A stretch of DNA of 64,000 nucleotides from Streptomyces sp. NWU339 (GTDB taxonomy: Bacteria; Actinomycetota; Actinomycetes; Streptomycetales; Streptomycetaceae). The stretch lies in NCBI RefSeq assembly GCF_003143855.1, contig NZ_QFRK01000014.1, forward strand, positions 45,100 through 109,099, given 5' to 3'. The notes beneath the pieces are model-generated. The model was not told the DNA's origin. It did not search any database and was given only the letters and a program-made list of their open reading frames with translations. The position numbers and the translations under genes were made by a program. Shown here piece by piece: positions 52,219 through 60,931 of this stretch (positions within the stretch are counted from its first letter, which is position 1; each line of letters opens with the position of its first letter).

Positions 52219-53657
52219 GCGCACCCACCACCACGAGCCGGCCCGACGAGGTGTCGGGCCGCCGCACGACCCGGGTGGGCGTGCTGATGGTCGCGCTCCT
52301 CGCGGCCTGTTTCGCCTTCCAGCTCAACGCGAGCATGCTCAGCCCCGCGCTGAAGAACATCGAGGAGAGCTTCGGGGCCAGTTCGGCCGAGATCGGGCTC
52401 ACCCAGACCGCGTTCTTCACCTCGGCGGCCCTGTTCTCGCTCTTCCTGCCGAGGCTGGGCGACGTCGTCGGCCGGCGCAAGGTCCTGGCCGGCATGCTGG
52501 CGCTCATGGCCATCGGCTGTGTCGTCGCCGCACTGGCGCCGAGCGTGCCCGTGCTGTTCGTCGGCCGCATCATCCAGGGTGTGTCCGGCCCGGTCGTCCC
52601 CCTCTGCCTGATCATGCTGCGGCAGGAGGTGCGCGAACCGAAGAAGTACGGCACCCTGCTGGGCGTGATCACCGCCGTCAACGGCGGCATCGCCGGTATC
52701 GACGCCCTCGCCGGTGGCTACCTCGCCGACAACTACGGCTTCCGGTCGGTCTTCTGGACGATGGCCGTCGTGGCGGTCCTCGCCGCCGTGATGGTCGCCA
52801 CCCTGACCCCCGAGACCAAGGCGCCCAACGCGGACCGGATGGACTGGCCCGGTGTGGCACTCCTCGTCGTGTCCGTCGGCGCACTGCTCACCGCGCTGAA
52901 CGAGGCCGGCAAGCTCGCCGACGCCGACTGGCTCCTCGTCGCCGTCCTCATCGTCGTCGGCGCGATCGCCTTCGCCCTGTTCTGGCGGACCGAGGACCGC
53001 AGCCCGCACCCGCTGGTCGCCACCCGGCACCTGAAGCAGCGCTCGACCTGGGCGACCCTGCTGACCACCCTGCTCACCATGACGGGCGTGTTCGCCGTCA
53101 TGAACGGGCTGATCCCGGCACTGGCCCAGGACGGGAACGCCGGGCTCGGCATGGGCGCCGAGCAGTCCGCGTGGTGGACCCTCACCCCGTACGCCCTGGC
53201 CGGCCTGGCCATGGGGCCCCTCGCCGGCCGGCTCGCCGCCACCTTCGGGTACGGCCGTGTCCTGCGGCTGGGGCTGATCGGGGCCGTGGCGGGCGTGCTC
53301 CTGATGATCCTCACGGTCGACTCCCAGTCCCGCGCCATGCTGCTGCTGACCTCGGTCCTGGTCGGCATCGCCTACGCGGGTGTGGCGAACATCGTGCTCA
53401 ACGGGCTCGGCATCGTCCTGTCCCCCAAGGAGAACCCGGGCTTCCTGCCCGGTCTCAACGCGGGGGCGTTCAACCTCGGCGCCGGTCTCAGCTTCGCGCT
53501 GCTGTACGCGGTCAAGACGGCTGCCCTGCCGGACGATCCCACGTCGCCCGCCGACTACACCGCCGGCATGATCGCCGGAGTGGTCATCCTGGCCGCCGCC
53601 TTCGCGACGTCCTTCATGATCCCGAAGCCGGTGGAGGCCGAGGCGCGCGACGACTGA
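52215..53657 (+). CDS. MFS transporter, likely nucleoside or ribose importer
   Basis: A 480-residue major facilitator protein with 12 or more membrane helices, starting after a polar N-terminus. The A-motif 'GDVVGRRK' lies in the loop 2-3, typical of the family. It overlaps the nucleoside hydrolase stop by 4 bp and is followed by a strong hairpin, so the two make an operon under the LacI regulator. Import of nucleosides is inferred from the neighbours. Confidence 0.88.
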   Translation: MSAPTTTSRPDEVSGRRTTRVGVLMVALLAACFAFQLNASMLSPALKNIEESFGASSAEIGLTQTAFFTSAALFSLFLPRLGDVVGRRKVLAGMLALMAIGCVVAALAPSVPVLFVGRIIQGVSGPVVPLCLIMLRQEVREPKKYGTLLGVITAVNGGIAGIDALAGGYLADNYGFRSVFWTMAVVAVLAAVMVATLTPETKAPNADRMDWPGVALLVVSVGALLTALNEAGKLADADWLLVAVLIVVGAIAFALFWRTEDRSPHPLVATRHLKQRSTWATLLTTLLTMTGVFAVMNGLIPALAQDGNAGLGMGAEQSAWWTLTPYALAGLAMGPLAGRLAATFGYGRVLRLGLIGAVAGVLLMILTVDSQSRAMLLLTSVLVGIAYAGVANIVLNGLGIVLSPKENPGFLPGLNAGAFNLGAGLSFALLYAVKTAALPDDPTSPADYTAGMIAGVVILAAAFATSFMIPKPVEAEARDD

Positions 53658-53713
53658 GTCAGCCCTTCCGGTACCGCCGCGACCCGGCGGCGGTCCGGTC
53701 CGGTGACCTGACG

Positions 53714-53767
53714 ACGGCCTGCGGCACGGGCCCGGGGATTCCTCCCGGGTTCCGTGCCGCAGGCCGT
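53714..53767 (+). terminator. Long hairpin after the MFS gene
   Basis: A perfect 16-bp outer stem (53714-53729 with 53752-53767) and an inner CCCGGG pair. It lies 57 bp after the stop codon and is strong enough to end transcription without a U tract. Confidence 0.75.
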
Positions 53768-53986
53768 TCGCCCTCCGGCTCCGTCCCGGCGCGCGCCCGG
53801 GGCGCCCGGCACCTCGAACTCGTCCCACATCTTGATACGGGCTGACTGGCACGTGAGATGTTTGAGAACCTTGGAATGTCTGTACCGTACACGCGGCCTT
53901 CCTCCGGGGAGGCGCCTGCTGTCGGACGGCCCGTCGGCGGCACACCGCCGGCGTCTGTTCTCCGCCCTCGTGCGAAAGACCGAGAA

Positions 53987-55405
53987 ATGCCCGCACCAGC
54001 CACCAGCCCAGCCCCGGCGCCCGTCAACTCGCGGTCCCGTGTCCTCGTCGCGAGCCTCATCGGCACGACGATCGAGTTCTACGACTTCTACATCTACGCG
54101 ACCGCCGCCGTCCTGGTCTTCCCCGCGCTCTTCTTCCCGAACAGCGACCCGACCACCGCGCTGCTGTCGTCCTTCGCGGTGTTCGGCGCCGCCATGGTCG
54201 CCCGTCCGATCGGCGCCGTCGTCTTCGGACACCTCGGCGACCGGCTCGGCCGCAAGGGCACGCTGGTGGCCTCGCTCCTCACCATGGGCATCGCCACGTT
54301 CCTCATCGGCGTGCTGCCCACCTACGAGCAGGCCGGCTGGATCGCCACCGCGCTGCTGGTGCTGATGCGGCTCGCCCAGGGCTTCGCGCTGGGCGGCGAG
54401 TGGAGCGGCGCCGCGCTGGTCGCCACGGAGAACGCCCCGAAGAACAAGCGCGCCCTCTACGGCACGTTCCCGCAGCTGGGTGCCCCGCTCGGCTTCATCA
54501 TCGGCAACGGCCTCTTCCTGATCATCGGCGCGCTGCTGCCGTCCGCCGCGGGCGCCGACCCGTCGCAGCCCTCCGAGGCCTTCCTGAGCTGGGGCTGGCG
54601 CATCCCGTTCCTGTTCTCGGCCGTGATGGTCGTGATCGGTCTGTGGGTGCGGATGCGTCTGGTCGAGGCACCGGTCTTCGCCAAGACCCAGGAGGCCGGG
54701 CTGGTGCGGAAGCTGCCGCTGGCCACCGTCTTCCGCAGCCACTGGCGGCAGTTGGTCCTCGGCACCTTCTTCATGCTGGCCACGTACGTGCTCTTCTACC
54801 TGATGACCACGTTCTCGCTGAGCTACGGCCGCACCGCGACGGACGCCGCCGTGCCCGGCCTGGGGTACAGCTACACCACCTTCGTCCTGATGATGATCTT
54901 CGGGGTGCTGTTCTTCGCCGCGTTCACCCTGATCTCGGGCCCGCTCGCCGACAAGTACGGCCGCCGCGCCACCCTGATCTGGGTCACCGCCGGAATCCTG
55001 GTCTTCGGTCTGGTGTGGGTGCCGCTGATGGGCCTCGGCACGCTCGGTGTGGTGCTGTGGCTGGTGCTCGGCTTCACCCTGATGGGCATGACCTTCGGCC
55101 CGATGGGCGCGCTCCTGCCGGAGCTGTTCCCGACGAGCGTGCGCTACACCGGCTCCGGCATCTCGTACAACGTCAGCTCGATCCTGGGCGCGGCCGTCGC
55201 CCCGTTCATCGCGGTGGCGCTGTGGGAAGCCGCCGACGGCTCGCCGTGGATGGTCGGCGTCTACCTCTCCGCGATGGCCCTGCTGACCCTGGTCTCGCTG
55301 CTGATCGGCAAGGAGACGAAGGACACCGCCCTCGACGAGGGCGAGGCCGCCGCCGACGCCCCCGCCGACCGGGACGGGTCCCCCGCCACCACCGCGGCCC
55401 GCTGA
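53987..55405 (+). CDS. MFS transporter, metabolite:H+ symporter (MHS) type
   Basis: A 472-residue MFS protein of the MHS subfamily. The 'ASLIGTTIEFYDFYIYATAA' first helix, 'GHLGDRLGRKGTL' motif and 'RLAQGFALGGEWSGAALV' are family signatures for transporters of dicarboxylates, shikimate, proline/betaine and similar acids. About 12 membrane helices. I chose the ATG at 53987 (MPAPATS) since the homologous part begins just after. It stands alone with a terminator on each side, so its substrate is not given by context. Confidence 0.92.
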   Translation: MPAPATSPAPAPVNSRSRVLVASLIGTTIEFYDFYIYATAAVLVFPALFFPNSDPTTALLSSFAVFGAAMVARPIGAVVFGHLGDRLGRKGTLVASLLTMGIATFLIGVLPTYEQAGWIATALLVLMRLAQGFALGGEWSGAALVATENAPKNKRALYGTFPQLGAPLGFIIGNGLFLIIGALLPSAAGADPSQPSEAFLSWGWRIPFLFSAVMVVIGLWVRMRLVEAPVFAKTQEAGLVRKLPLATVFRSHWRQLVLGTFFMLATYVLFYLMTTFSLSYGRTATDAAVPGLGYSYTTFVLMMIFGVLFFAAFTLISGPLADKYGRRATLIWVTAGILVFGLVWVPLMGLGTLGVVLWLVLGFTLMGMTFGPMGALLPELFPTSVRYTGSGISYNVSSILGAAVAPFIAVALWEAADGSPWMVGVYLSAMALLTLVSLLIGKETKDTALDEGEAAADAPADRDGSPATTAAR

Positions 55406-55421
55406 GCCGTCCGGCGTTCCA

Positions 55422-55463
55422 CCGCGGCCCCCTTCCCCGGCACAAGGACGAAGGGGGCCGCGG
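55422..55463 (+). terminator. Hairpin after the MHS transporter gene
   Basis: A perfect 14-bp stem, CCGCGGCCCCCTTC with GAAGGGGGCCGCGG, around a 14-nt loop, 17 bp after the stop codon. No strong U tract follows, which is usual in Streptomyces. Confidence 0.8.
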
Positions 55464-55484
55464 TGTCTTCCCCAGCGCCGCCGT

Positions 55485-55946
55485 GTGCGAGCCGCTCGCA
55501 AGCATGGCCTCGCCCCTTGGGTCAACGCCGCCGAGGGCACCTGCACCGACGCCGAAACCGGCCAGTGGACCGCCCTGGCCCCGCTGTCCCCGTACAGCCG
55601 TCACCCCGTACCGCAGCGCGGTCGTGCCCTGCCGTACCGCCCCGAGTTGCCTGCTGAGCAGCCGCGCGCGGGTCGGCCCCTCCCAGCGGAATACTTCACT
55701 TTCCTGTGCCCGATCGTCGAGCACATGGTTCGCTCCGCGCCCCAGGACGCGGCATCCCTCGCCGCGACGGTCAAGGAGTTCCGAGAGACCGGAGCCGAGT
55801 AAGCAGCATTCCTCCCCACCGGCTCCGGCGTCGACCGGCTGGAGCGACTGCTCGCCGAGTTGGCACCGGGCGGCCTCCGGCCCGGGCACCGGCGTCCGCT
55901 GCGGGACACCCATCACGTTTCGGCAACCTGGCTGAAACCCCCTTGA
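55485..55946 (+). pseudogene. Gene remnant interrupted by an in-frame TAA (tentatively LLM oxidoreductase tail)
   Basis: From a GTG at 55485 the frame has coding-like G/C third positions up to a TAA at 55800-55802, and the same frame then continues coding-like to TGA at 55944-55946. The part around the TAA (LAATVKEFRETGAE, then FLPTGSGVDRLERLLAEL) resembles the C-terminus of LLM-class F420/flavin oxidoreductases. So this looks like a gene with a nonsense change and a lost N-terminus. The match is by eye only. Confidence 0.4.
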
Positions 55947-56000
55947 CGTTTCTCCGACCTCGCTCTTAACTGCACTAAGTAGTTGGTAGTTACAGCAGTT
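55943..56000 (+). promoter_or_regulatory. Promoter and operator-like dyad of the polyol operon
   Basis: TTGACG at 55943-55948 and TTAACT 17 bp later fit a housekeeping promoter. A dyad, AACTGC at 55968-55973 and GCAGTT at 55995-56000, lies over the -10 and start region, where a repressor could act. No regulator gene is adjacent in the window. Confidence 0.4.
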
Positions 56001-56123
56001 CACGTGCTGCGGCGCTTTCCGCAGTGTTTTGACAGGCACAGACACAGACCACCTGTCGGTGGCTTCGTCATGCCTGTTTTGTGCTCCCCGTGCCGCCGAC
56101 GGGTCCTCCTCTAAGGCGGATTC

Positions 56124-57554
56124 ATGGCACAACGTTCGAGCGTCAAGGGTGTCGCCGACGTCGTTGCGCTCATCGACGGGCTGGGCAAGATCACCGGCCG
56201 GGCGCAGATCATCTGGCTTCTCGTATTCGGTGGGCTGTTCCTCGACGCCTACTCGAACGCGGCGCTGAGCGCCGGTCTGGGGCCGATGACGTCCCAGATG
56301 GAACTCACCAGCACCCAGGTGTCGATCCTCACGGCCACCGCTCCGGCCCTGGCGATCATCTTCAACCCGGTCGGTGGCTGGCTCGCCACCCGCATCGGTC
56401 GCGTCACCCCGCTGCTCATCGCCAAGGTGTTCGCGATCGCGGGCGCCCTGCTCGCCGCGTTCGCCGACGACTTCAGCGTCGTCTGGCTCGGCCGAGTCCT
56501 GGTGGGTGTCGCGTACGGCATCGACTTCGCGGTCGCCATGGCGCTGCTCGCCGAGTACACGCCCGCGAAGCTGAGCGGTCGGCTGAACCTGTGGCAGGCC
56601 GTCTGGTACGTCGCCACCACCAGCAACCTCGCGCTGGCCCTGGTCTTCTTCAACCTGGACGTCGGCGCCGACATCTGGCGCTGGTCGGTCGGCTCGGCCG
56701 CGGTCATCGCCGCCCTCCTGCTCCTGGGCCAAGCCCTGATGCTCAAGGAGAGCCCGACCTGGCTGGCCAGCAAGGGCCGGTTGGAGGAGGCGGCGACCAA
56801 CCTGGACAGGATCTACGGGATCAAGGCCGTCGCCGGCACGCCCGACGAAGCGACCCGTACCGCCGCCGAAGCACCCGCCATCGGGTTCCGCCAGGCCGGG
56901 ATCCTGTTCAAGGGCGAGTACCTGCCGCGCACGATCCTCTCCTCGGTCATCTCGCTCGGGCAGTCGATGCAGTACTTCGCGGTCGGCTGGTACCTGCCGC
57001 TGATCAGCCTGGCGATCTTCGGCCAGAGCTTCGAGAAGGCCACCGTCGGCTCGATGGTCTTCAACGCCGTCGGTATCGTGGGCGGACTGCTGTCCGCGTA
57101 CTTCGGTCGCCGACTCGGACTGCGGCTCAGCTCCGCCGCCGGTTTCGCCGGGGTCTTCGTGGCCCTGGTGGCGATGGGGCTGACCTTCGAGAAGGTGCCC
57201 ACGGCCGTGGCGTTCCTCCTGCCGGTGCTGTTCATCCTCTGCCACTCGACGGGCCCCGGCGCCAACGGCAAGTCCATCGCAGCGCTCTCCTACAGCAGCG
57301 ACATCCGCGCCCTGGGCACCGGTGTCACCGGAATGGTCGGCAGCTTCGGCAGTGTGGTCGGGCTGTACGTGTTCCCTCAGATCAAGGACTCGCTCGGACT
57401 CGCCAACACCTTCCTGGTGCTCTCCGCCGTGCCGCTGCTCGGGCTGATCACCTGCCTGGTGATCAAGTGGGACCCGATGAAGGCCGCTTCGCCCGACGAG
57501 GTGGCCGGACAGGACCGCAACACCGCCGCGGAACAGCCCGCGACCGTGCGCTGA
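56124..57554 (+). CDS. MFS sugar porter-like transporter
   Basis: A 476-residue MFS protein with 12 predicted membrane helices. 'DAYSNAALSAGLGP' in the first helix region, 'GGWLATRIGR' loop and 'GVAYGIDFAVAMALLAEYTPAKLSGRL' follow the sugar-porter pattern (the 'E-PxxxR' signature after helix 6 is partly present). First gene of the polyol operon; the kinase starts 90 bp downstream. It probably takes up the polyol or sugar alcohol used by the following enzymes. Confidence 0.88.
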   Translation: MAQRSSVKGVADVVALIDGLGKITGRAQIIWLLVFGGLFLDAYSNAALSAGLGPMTSQMELTSTQVSILTATAPALAIIFNPVGGWLATRIGRVTPLLIAKVFAIAGALLAAFADDFSVVWLGRVLVGVAYGIDFAVAMALLAEYTPAKLSGRLNLWQAVWYVATTSNLALALVFFNLDVGADIWRWSVGSAAVIAALLLLGQALMLKESPTWLASKGRLEEAATNLDRIYGIKAVAGTPDEATRTAAEAPAIGFRQAGILFKGEYLPRTILSSVISLGQSMQYFAVGWYLPLISLAIFGQSFEKATVGSMVFNAVGIVGGLLSAYFGRRLGLRLSSAAGFAGVFVALVAMGLTFEKVPTAVAFLLPVLFILCHSTGPGANGKSIAALSYSSDIRALGTGVTGMVGSFGSVVGLYVFPQIKDSLGLANTFLVLSAVPLLGLITCLVIKWDPMKAASPDEVAGQDRNTAAEQPATVR

Positions 57555-57643
57555 CCCGTCACACCACACGATGGCCCCTCCCCTCCGTTTCCCTCCACCC
57601 CTCCGTACGGCTCGCTCGCAAAGCTCGCACTGAAAGGGCTGCA

Positions 57644-59221
57644 ATGACGCAGACGTTCCTCGGCGCCACCCCACGGCGCGGTGTGCTGTCCATCGACGAG
57701 GGCACCACGGGCACCCGGGCCGGAGTCGTCCTCGACTCGGGCACCGTCCACGAGGTGTTCTACCGATCGATCGAGGTCAGCCATCCGGACAACCTCTCGG
57801 TCGAGCAGGACCCGATGGAGATCTGGACGGCCACCGTCGGGGTGGCGCGCCAGGCCGTCGGCCGGGCCAGGGAGGAGGGCATCGAGATCGCGGCGGTCGC
57901 GGTGTCCACACAGCGGGCGACGGCGATGCTGTGGGACCGGGTCACGGGACGGCCGCTGCTGCCGGCCGTGGTGTGGCAGGACCGGCGGTACGCACACGAA
58001 CTCACCGCGTACGAAGCGGAGTGGGACGCCGCCCTGCTGGCCCGTCAGGGCCGGCCGGTCGGCGCCCGCTCACCGTTCCTCTGGGCCGCCCGGCAGATCG
58101 CCGCGCACCCGGAGGTCGCCGAGGCGCACCGGGCGGGGCGGCTGCTCTTCGGCACCGTCGACACCTGGCTGATCTGGCGCCTCACCGGTGGCGCCGTGCA
58201 CGCCACCACCCCGACCAACGCCGCGTCCACCGGTGGCTACCTGCTGGAGCGGCACGCCTGGGACGAGGAATGGATCGGCCACCTGGGCTTCCCCCTCGAC
58301 CTGCTGCCGGAACTCCGCTCCGACGACGCCGGATTCGGCACGACCGACCCGGCCGCCCTCGGCATCGCCGTCCCGCTGGCCGCCTCCATGGGCGACCAGC
58401 AATCCGCGCTCGTCGCACTCGGCGGTATCGCCGTCGGGCAGGGCATGTGCATGTACGGGACCGGCGCGTTCGTCGACGCGGCGACCGGTACCCGGCCCGC
58501 CCTGCCCCGGCCGGACATCTCCGGCGTGGTCGCCCAGCCCGGTCGGCGGCAGGGCGGCATCAGCCACTACAGCCTGGAGGCGTACACCTCCACCGCGGGT
58601 TCGGCACTGCGCTGGCTCTGCGACGACCTGGGGCTGTTCGCATCGCCGCAGGAGCTCGGCGAGGAGGCGAGCCGCGTCGCCACCAGGCCGGGCCACACGC
58701 CGCACTTCGTCCCGGCGCTGGCCGGGGTCCGTACGCCGGTCTGGCACCCGGATGCCACCGCTTCCCTCACCGGGCTCACCCTCGCCACCACCCGGGCCGA
58801 CCTCGCACGCGCCGTGCTGGACGGGATCGCGCACTCGGTGTGCGACCTGATCGACGGGGTCGCCGACACCATGGGCACTCCGTTCACCCGGCTCCGGGTC
58901 GGCGGCGGCGTCTCCGGCAGCGATCCGCTGATGCGGATCCAGGCCGACCTGGCCGGCCTGCCGCTGGAACGGGTCTCCGACTCCGCCACCGCCAGCCTGC
59001 GCGGCACCTCCTATCTGGCCGGGGTCGCCCAGGGCCTGTGGTCCTCACTCGAAGAGGTCGTCGAGGCGCAGCCGCACGGCCAGGTCTTCGAGCCGTCGAT
59101 CACGGCGGCCGAGCGGACCGAGCAGCGGGCCGCCTGGCGCGACGTGCTGATCGCCCACCTGAACGACCCCGCGCTGCTCCCCCTGCGGGAAGGCGCACCC
59201 GAACCTCACACCCCCCACTGA
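57644..59221 (+). CDS. FGGY-family carbohydrate kinase (glycerol-kinase-like)
   Basis: A 525-residue FGGY kinase. The N-terminal phosphate motif is DEGTTGTR (glycerol kinase DQGTTSSR) and the catalytic-base region SMGDQQSAL has Asp250. In glycerol kinase the substrate Glu lies in QRET; here it is QRAT at residues 90-93, and the position of the substrate Tyr is Phe145. So glycerol binding would be weakened and a larger or different polyol, such as a tetritol, is plausible. EryA, the erythritol kinase, is in the same family. ATG with GAAAGGG in front. The neighbours give a GlpD-like dehydrogenase next. Confidence 0.88.
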   Translation: MTQTFLGATPRRGVLSIDEGTTGTRAGVVLDSGTVHEVFYRSIEVSHPDNLSVEQDPMEIWTATVGVARQAVGRAREEGIEIAAVAVSTQRATAMLWDRVTGRPLLPAVVWQDRRYAHELTAYEAEWDAALLARQGRPVGARSPFLWAARQIAAHPEVAEAHRAGRLLFGTVDTWLIWRLTGGAVHATTPTNAASTGGYLLERHAWDEEWIGHLGFPLDLLPELRSDDAGFGTTDPAALGIAVPLAASMGDQQSALVALGGIAVGQGMCMYGTGAFVDAATGTRPALPRPDISGVVAQPGRRQGGISHYSLEAYTSTAGSALRWLCDDLGLFASPQELGEEASRVATRPGHTPHFVPALAGVRTPVWHPDATASLTGLTLATTRADLARAVLDGIAHSVCDLIDGVADTMGTPFTRLRVGGGVSGSDPLMRIQADLAGLPLERVSDSATASLRGTSYLAGVAQGLWSSLEEVVEAQPHGQVFEPSITAAERTEQRAAWRDVLIAHLNDPALLPLREGAPEPHTPH

Positions 59222-59257
59222 CGGCCCCGCCGCATCAGAACACCAGGAGTTGATGTT

Positions 59258-60931
59258 GTGATCACCATGCCCGCCCGGAAACCGCGGCGCAACGCCGCGG
59301 CGACCCGCCGGACGCCCCTGCTCCTAGACCGGGTGGCCCTCAAGCGCCGGCTGGCCGACGACACGTACGACGTGCTCGTCATCGGTGGTGGCATCACCGG
59401 GGCGTACGCCGTGCTCGACGCCGCTTCGCGCGGTCTGCGCGCGGCCCTGATCGAGAAGGACGACTTCGCCTCCGGCACCTCGTCGAAGTCGTCGAAGATG
59501 GTGCACGGCGGCCTGCGCTACATCGAGCAGGGCAACGTCAACCTGGTCCGCCACTCGCTCCTGGAGCGCCACCGCTTCCGCAAGAACGCCCCGCACCTGG
59601 TGCACCGGCTGCCGTTCCTCTTCCCGATCCTGGAGAAGGAGGGCATCTTCGACGCCCGCCTGGCCAAGGGCTTCGAGGGCCTGCTGTGGACGTACGACCT
59701 GGTCGGCGGATGGCGGATCGGCAAGCTCCACCAGCGGCTCACCGTTCCCGAGGTCCTCGCCCAGGCGCCGACGTTGCGCGCCGAGAACCTCAAGGGCGGG
59801 CTGCTGTACTTCGACGCCCGCACCGACGACGCCCGCCTCGTCCTCACCATCGTCCGCACTGCCGCCGCGCTCGGGGCGACGGTCCTCAACGGAGCCAAGG
59901 CCGAGGGCCTGCTGATGCAGACGGGCAAGGTGTCCGGTGCCCGAGTCTCGGCGGACGGCGACACCATCGACATCCGCGCCCGAGCCGTGGTCAACGCCAC
60001 CGGGGTGTGGACCGACGAGCTGGACGCAAAGGCGGACGACGGCCACAAGCCGCAGGTCCGGCCCGCCAAGGGCGTCCACATCGTGGTGCCGTGGGACAAG
60101 GTACGGATCAACTGCACGGTCACCGTGCCGATCCCCGGCCGGGCCCGCCGCGCGACCTGCACCCGCTGGGGCAACACCGTCGTGGTGGGCACCACCGACG
60201 AGGACTACCAGGGTTCCCCGGACGACGTGCACTGCACCCGCGAGGAGATGGACTTCCTGCTGGAGGGCGCCAACACCGCCTTCGAGGCGAAGCTCACCCC
60301 GGACGACGTGGTCGGCTCCATCGGCGGTCTGCGCCCACTCGTCGGCGGCAAGGAGGGGGCCACCCTCGACATGCGCCGCGACCACCACATCACCATCGGC
60401 CGCACCGGCATGGTGACGGTGACCGGCGGCAAGCTCACCACCAGCCGGCACATGGGCGAACTCGTCATCGACAAGGTGATGACGGTCCTCGGCCGCAAGG
60501 GGAAGAGCCGCACCACCGACCTCCCGCTCCTCGGCGGCGCCGGTTACGACTCCGAGGCCGTCGCCGCGTCCGGTGGCATCGCAGCGCACCTGGGCGAGCG
60601 CTTCGGCACCGAGGCCCGCTTCGTCGGCGACCTCATCCAGGACGACCCGTCGCTGGCCGAGCCGATCGTGGCGGGGCTCCCGTACACCAAGGCCGAGGTC
60701 GTGTACGCGGCCCGCGCCGAGCTGGCCCGGTCGGTCGACGACGTCCTCTCCCGCCGCACGCGTGCCCGGCTGTTCGCCCGGGACGCCTCCGTCGACGCCG
60801 CCGAGACCGTCGGCGCGATCCTCGGCCGGGAACTGAACCTCACGAAGGCGGAGGTCGAGCGCTCGGTCGCCGAGTACCTCGCAGCCGTCCGTCACGAAAA
60901 GTCCGTACTCCTCGAAGGGGCAGCAGCATGA
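59258..60931 (+). CDS. FAD-dependent glycerol-3-phosphate dehydrogenase-like oxidoreductase
   Basis: A 557-residue GlpD/GlpO-family flavoprotein. The dinucleotide-binding motif is VLVIGGGITGAY (about residues 37-48), and 'FASGTSSKSSKMVHGGLRYIEQGNVNLV' and 'SIGGLRPLVGG' are the family blocks, with a C-terminal extension. It oxidises a polyol phosphate made by the FGGY kinase, handing electrons to quinone. In erythritol pathways EryB is of this same family, so the substrate may be glycerol 3-phosphate or a tetritol phosphate. GTG at 59258 with AGGAG in front. The stop overlaps the next ATG by 4 bp. Confidence 0.9.
   Translation: MITMPARKPRRNAAATRRTPLLLDRVALKRRLADDTYDVLVIGGGITGAYAVLDAASRGLRAALIEKDDFASGTSSKSSKMVHGGLRYIEQGNVNLVRHSLLERHRFRKNAPHLVHRLPFLFPILEKEGIFDARLAKGFEGLLWTYDLVGGWRIGKLHQRLTVPEVLAQAPTLRAENLKGGLLYFDARTDDARLVLTIVRTAAALGATVLNGAKAEGLLMQTGKVSGARVSADGDTIDIRARAVVNATGVWTDELDAKADDGHKPQVRPAKGVHIVVPWDKVRINCTVTVPIPGRARRATCTRWGNTVVVGTTDEDYQGSPDDVHCTREEMDFLLEGANTAFEAKLTPDDVVGSIGGLRPLVGGKEGATLDMRRDHHITIGRTGMVTVTGGKLTTSRHMGELVIDKVMTVLGRKGKSRTTDLPLLGGAGYDSEAVAASGGIAAHLGERFGTEARFVGDLIQDDPSLAEPIVAGLPYTKAEVVYAARAELARSVDDVLSRRTRARLFARDASVDAAETVGAILGRELNLTKAEVERSVAEYLAAVRHEKSVLLEGAAA

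Noticed and set aside
51951..57674. Several minus-strand frames of 660-820 codons in the transporter region
   Set aside because: They run opposite to MFS genes with clear family motifs and consist of Glu/Arg/Gly-rich sequence typical of antisense translation.
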